DNA of 64,000 nucleotides, from NCBI RefSeq assembly GCF_007748035.1, contig NZ_CP036278.1, forward strand, positions 2,232,001-2,296,000, in the 5' to 3' direction. Each line of letters opens with the position of its first letter. Positions within the stretch are counted from its first letter, which is position 1. Positions 61,156 through 64,000 of the stretch are shown here, one piece after another. Source of the stretch: Aeoliella mucimassa. GTDB lineage: Bacteria > Planctomycetota > Planctomycetia > Pirellulales > Lacipirellulaceae. The translations under genes were made by a program, and so were the position numbers. Under the pieces are notes generated by a model. That model searched no databases, had not been told where the DNA came from, and saw only the letters and a list, made by a program, of their open reading frames with translations.

Positions 61156-63825
61156 ATGCGATGCACGCTGGCGGCTTGGCTTGGCAAAACGTGCCTGAGC
61201 GCTTGGTTGGTTTTCTCTTTCGGTCTCTCTTGCTACGGCGATTCGTCGCACGACAATCTCGCCTCGGTAGCGGTGCCGAGCAGTTCGTACACTTCGGGCG
61301 ATACGTCGCTCGATGCGATGCGCGATGGCTTTGCGCCGCGATCTTCCGGCGACTGGCGGCACGGGTCGTATGGCAACTGGAACCGCACCGGCACCCAATG
61401 GGTGGAGTACACCTGGGATCGACCGATCGTGACCGATGGTATCGAAGTCTACTGGTGGGCCGACGGGCGGGGGATTAACCTGCCTGAAGCCAGCCGACTG
61501 CTCTACTGGGATGGCGACCAGTACCAAGCGGTGCCAGGAGTCGACCAGGTAGGCGTCGAGCGCGACCAATTTAATCGGTTCTCGTTCGAAGCACTCAAAA
61601 CCACTCGGTTGCGCCTCGAGATCGACAGCAACGGACGTTTCTCGACCGGCATTCTCGAATGGCGTGTCTGGGACAACGGCCAGTCGCCGGCCTTCCCGCC
61701 GCAACTGACGCTCGGTCCCGACCGCATCGTGATGCTCGGGGGCAAGACTTACTTGAACGCGACCCTGCAGGGAGTCGGCAAAGCAGGCGAAGCCCCGCTG
61801 CAGTGGAGCAAGCAATCGGGCCCCGGCGCTGCCACGTTCGCCGATGCGACGTCGACCAACACGACCGCTACGTTCGACACGCCCGGTGAGTACGTGCTGC
61901 AAGCGACCGCAGGCGAAGGCGACCTGCAAGTGACCGAGACCCTGAACGTGCGAGTCGAGACGCTTCCGCCGGAAACTCCGCTCGGCGTGGTTTACACCAA
62001 GCGATATCAAATCGACAGCCCGCTCTGGAATCATCGAGCGAAAGCACTGATTACCAAGTGGATTCCCCATTGCGTCGAAGAGATCAACCGCCCCGACCTG
62101 AAAGAGGGTGGCATCAACAACTTTGTCGAAGCGGCCAAGAAACTCCGCGGCGAACCGAGCCAGCCGCATCGCGGGTACGTGTTCTCCAACGCGTGGGTGC
62201 ATCAGACGGTCGAGTCGATTTGCATCGCGCTGATGGTCGATCCGCAAGGCGATCAAGAGATCATCGCCGCCCAGGCAATGTTGCGCGACACGCTCGAAGA
62301 CTGGATTCCCAAGATTCTTGCTGCTCAGGAACCAGATGGTTACCTGCAAACCACCTTCACGCTGAACGATCGTATGAATCGCTGGCAGCCCGAAAGCCGT
62401 TCGGGTCACGAAGGCTACGTGGCTGGTTACTTCATCGAGTCGGCGATTAACCACTACACGCTGACCAACGGCACCGACTTGCGGCTGTACAACGCTGCGA
62501 AGAAGCTGGCCGACTGCTGGGTCGCCCACATCGGACCCGAGCCTGGCAAAATCGTATGGTACGACGAGCACCAAGAGATGGAACAAGCCCTGGTGCGATT
62601 CGGGCGTTTTGTGAACGACATGGAAGGGGGCGGAGCCGGCGACAGCTACATCCGCCTGGCGAAGTTCCTGATCGATAGCCGCGCCGGCGGCAATGAGTAC
62701 GACCAAAGCCACCTGCCGGTGCAGCAGCAGTACGAAGCGGTCGGTCACGCAGTGCGGGCGGTCTACCTGTACTCCGGCATGGCCGACGTAGCCACCGAGA
62801 CCGGCGACCTCGACTACCGCTCGGCGGTCATGTCGCTGTGGGACAACCTGATTAACAAAAAGTACTACGTCACCGGCGGCGTCGGTAGCGGCGAAACCTC
62901 CGAAGGGTTCGGCCCGAACTACTCGCTTCCGCAACACGCTTACTGCGAGTCGTGCAGCAGCTGCGGCAACATTTTCTTCCAGTACAAGATGCACCTGTCG
63001 TATCACGAAGCGAAGTACGTCGACCTGTACGAGGAGACCTTCTACAACGCGCTGCTCGGTTCGCTGAGCCTGGATGGAGGAACCTTTTATTACGACAACC
63101 CGCTAGTCGAACGCAAACCTCGCTATCCCTGGCATGGCTGCCCTTGCTGCGTTGGCAACATTCCGCGAACGCTGCTGATGCTACCGACCTGGACCTATAC
63201 GACCAGTAGCGATGGCATCTACGTCAACCTATTCATCGGTGGCACTACGCAACTTGCTGGTGTCGCAGGGACCGACGTCGAGCTGGTACAACAGACCGAC
63301 TACCCCTGGAACGGCAAGGTGCAGATCACGGTGAACCCGGCCGAGTCGAAAGAGTTCGCCCTGCGGATTCGCTCGCCGGAGCGGAGCGTGAGCGAACTCT
63401 ACACCAGCACGCCTGCTGCCGATGGCATGGAGCAGGTGCTGCTGAATGGCAAGCCAGTCGAGCAACGCACCGAAAACGGCTACGTAGTGATCGACCGCGA
63501 ATGGCAAGCCGGCGACACAGTTTCGTTCGAACTACCGATGACCGTGCAGCGCGTGACCTGCGACCCGCGGGTGGAAGCCAACCGCGGACGCGTGGCCCTG
63601 CGTTATGGCCCACTGGTCTACAGCATCGAATCGGTTGATGGTAACGACCTGAACGGAGTGCTGGCGAACGATGCGCCGCTCGCTACCCAGTGGCGGCCCG
63701 ATCTCTTAGGGGGCGTGGTCGTCATTAAAGGCAAGTTCGCCGATGGCTCGCCGCTGCTGGCGATTCCCAACTTCGCTCGCAACAACCGAGGAGGTGGCTC
63801 GGAGGTATGGATTCGGAGTGAGTAA
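61156..63825 (+). CDS. Secreted GH127 beta-L-arabinofuranosidase-like glycosidase
   Basis: 889 residues with a signal peptide (WLGKTCLSAWLVFSFGLSCYG). A discoidin-like domain (WVEYTWDRPIVTDGIEVYWW) and an Ig/PKD-like domain (FDTPGEYVLQATAGEG) precede the GH127/DUF1680 (alpha/alpha)6 barrel. The zinc-cysteine active site is conserved: Glu-Ser-Cys near 62947-62955 and Cys-Pro-Cys-Cys near 63139-63150, where a Cys is the nucleophile in characterised enzymes. It would release arabinofuranose from plant or algal glycans. ATG 61156 with AGGA eight bases before it is preferred; ATG 61147 is three codons upstream. Confidence 0.9.
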   Translation: MRCTLAAWLGKTCLSAWLVFSFGLSCYGDSSHDNLASVAVPSSSYTSGDTSLDAMRDGFAPRSSGDWRHGSYGNWNRTGTQWVEYTWDRPIVTDGIEVYWWADGRGINLPEASRLLYWDGDQYQAVPGVDQVGVERDQFNRFSFEALKTTRLRLEIDSNGRFSTGILEWRVWDNGQSPAFPPQLTLGPDRIVMLGGKTYLNATLQGVGKAGEAPLQWSKQSGPGAATFADATSTNTTATFDTPGEYVLQATAGEGDLQVTETLNVRVETLPPETPLGVVYTKRYQIDSPLWNHRAKALITKWIPHCVEEINRPDLKEGGINNFVEAAKKLRGEPSQPHRGYVFSNAWVHQTVESICIALMVDPQGDQEIIAAQAMLRDTLEDWIPKILAAQEPDGYLQTTFTLNDRMNRWQPESRSGHEGYVAGYFIESAINHYTLTNGTDLRLYNAAKKLADCWVAHIGPEPGKIVWYDEHQEMEQALVRFGRFVNDMEGGGAGDSYIRLAKFLIDSRAGGNEYDQSHLPVQQQYEAVGHAVRAVYLYSGMADVATETGDLDYRSAVMSLWDNLINKKYYVTGGVGSGETSEGFGPNYSLPQHAYCESCSSCGNIFFQYKMHLSYHEAKYVDLYEETFYNALLGSLSLDGGTFYYDNPLVERKPRYPWHGCPCCVGNIPRTLLMLPTWTYTTSSDGIYVNLFIGGTTQLAGVAGTDVELVQQTDYPWNGKVQITVNPAESKEFALRIRSPERSVSELYTSTPAADGMEQVLLNGKPVEQRTENGYVVIDREWQAGDTVSFELPMTVQRVTCDPRVEANRGRVALRYGPLVYSIESVDGNDLNGVLANDAPLATQWRPDLLGGVVVIKGKFADGSPLLAIPNFARNNRGGGSEVWIRSE

Positions 63826-63855
63826 ATCTCGATAGCGGGGCAGCGGCAAGCGATG

Positions 63856-64000
63856 TCAGTCTTGCTGCTGCTCTTGCTTGTCGTCCGATGGTTGCTCGGC
63901 TTCGCCCTTCTCCCAGGTCTTCCAGCCACGGCCGGCGATCTGGGGTTCGAAGTCGTCATGCCCAGCCAGCTTGGCAATCTCCTTTACACACATCAAAGCC
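63856..64000 (-). CDS. C-terminal end of an unidentified gene (5' part outside window)
   Basis: On the minus strand a frame enters at the window edge and ends at TGA 63858-63856. It encodes about 47 residues, including KEIAKLAGHDDFEPQIAGRG, and then an acidic Gln-rich tail. Codon use and convergent placement after the glycosidase gene support a real gene, but the fragment is too short to name. Confidence 0.5.
   Translation of the reverse strand, partial: ALMCVKEIAKLAGHDDFEPQIAGRGWKTWEKGEAEQPSDDKQEQQQD

Overview
The window looks like chromosomal DNA of a Pirellulales-type planctomycete. The evidence is two surface proteins with the planctomycetal N-terminal LExRxxLS motif, a PEP-CTERM protein beside an exosortase-associated polysaccharide locus, a planctomycete-type tyrosine integrase, a type III polyketide synthase cluster with a large MMPL exporter, a tRNA-Lys without an encoded CCA, and a DcaP-like porin. 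By eye the left half is poorer in GC than the right half.

Region 1 (1-26.5 kb) is an exopolysaccharide/exosortase locus. It opens with the end of an EpsI-like protein. It continues with a priming sugar transferase, an XrtA-type polysaccharide deacetylase, four glycosyltransferases, a hexapeptide acyltransferase, a CapK-like adenylating enzyme, an O-antigen polymerase, a CapA-like protein, an asparagine-synthetase-like protein, an unrecognised 466-residue protein and a flippase. Many neighbours overlap as ATGA, so the block is probably translationally coupled. A long beta-helix surface protein and a PEP-CTERM protein flank a UDP-sugar dehydrogenase and epimerase pair that would supply precursors.

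Region 2 (27.4-34.7 kb) is an integrative element of about 7 kb in the anticodon region of a tRNA-Lys gene. It has 47-bp direct repeats at its ends, an integrase, an excisionase-like protein, a DnaB-like ATPase, a winged-helix protein and several small orphans. It also has repeated DNA motifs that look like integrase arm sites, iterons and operators. To its right lie the degraded left end and integrase start of an older, related element.

Region 3 (34.8-41 kb) holds a secreted Gly/Gln/Arg-rich protein, a sensor kinase with a sigma-54 response regulator, a surface-targeted ferritin-like DUF2202 protein and a DUF4405 membrane cytochrome-like protein. Several share unusual Gly/Gln-rich segments, which suggests one envelope metal or redox stress module.

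Region 4 (41.1-49.1 kb) is a divergent type III polyketide synthase cluster. A methyltransferase, an FAD oxidoreductase and the synthase are on the minus strand. YceI, two methyltransferases and an MMPL exporter are on the plus strand.

Region 5 (49.3-58.2 kb) is the most unusual part. It is a compact six-gene operon with a BRCT-pentapeptide-SWIM fusion, two orphan proteins, a MoxR-type AAA+ ATPase, a DUF5682 protein and a VWA protein. It resembles NTP-dependent MoxR-VWA conflict systems. The rest (58.4-64 kb) holds a GNAT acetyltransferase, a porin, a GH127 glycosidase and the end of an unidentified gene.
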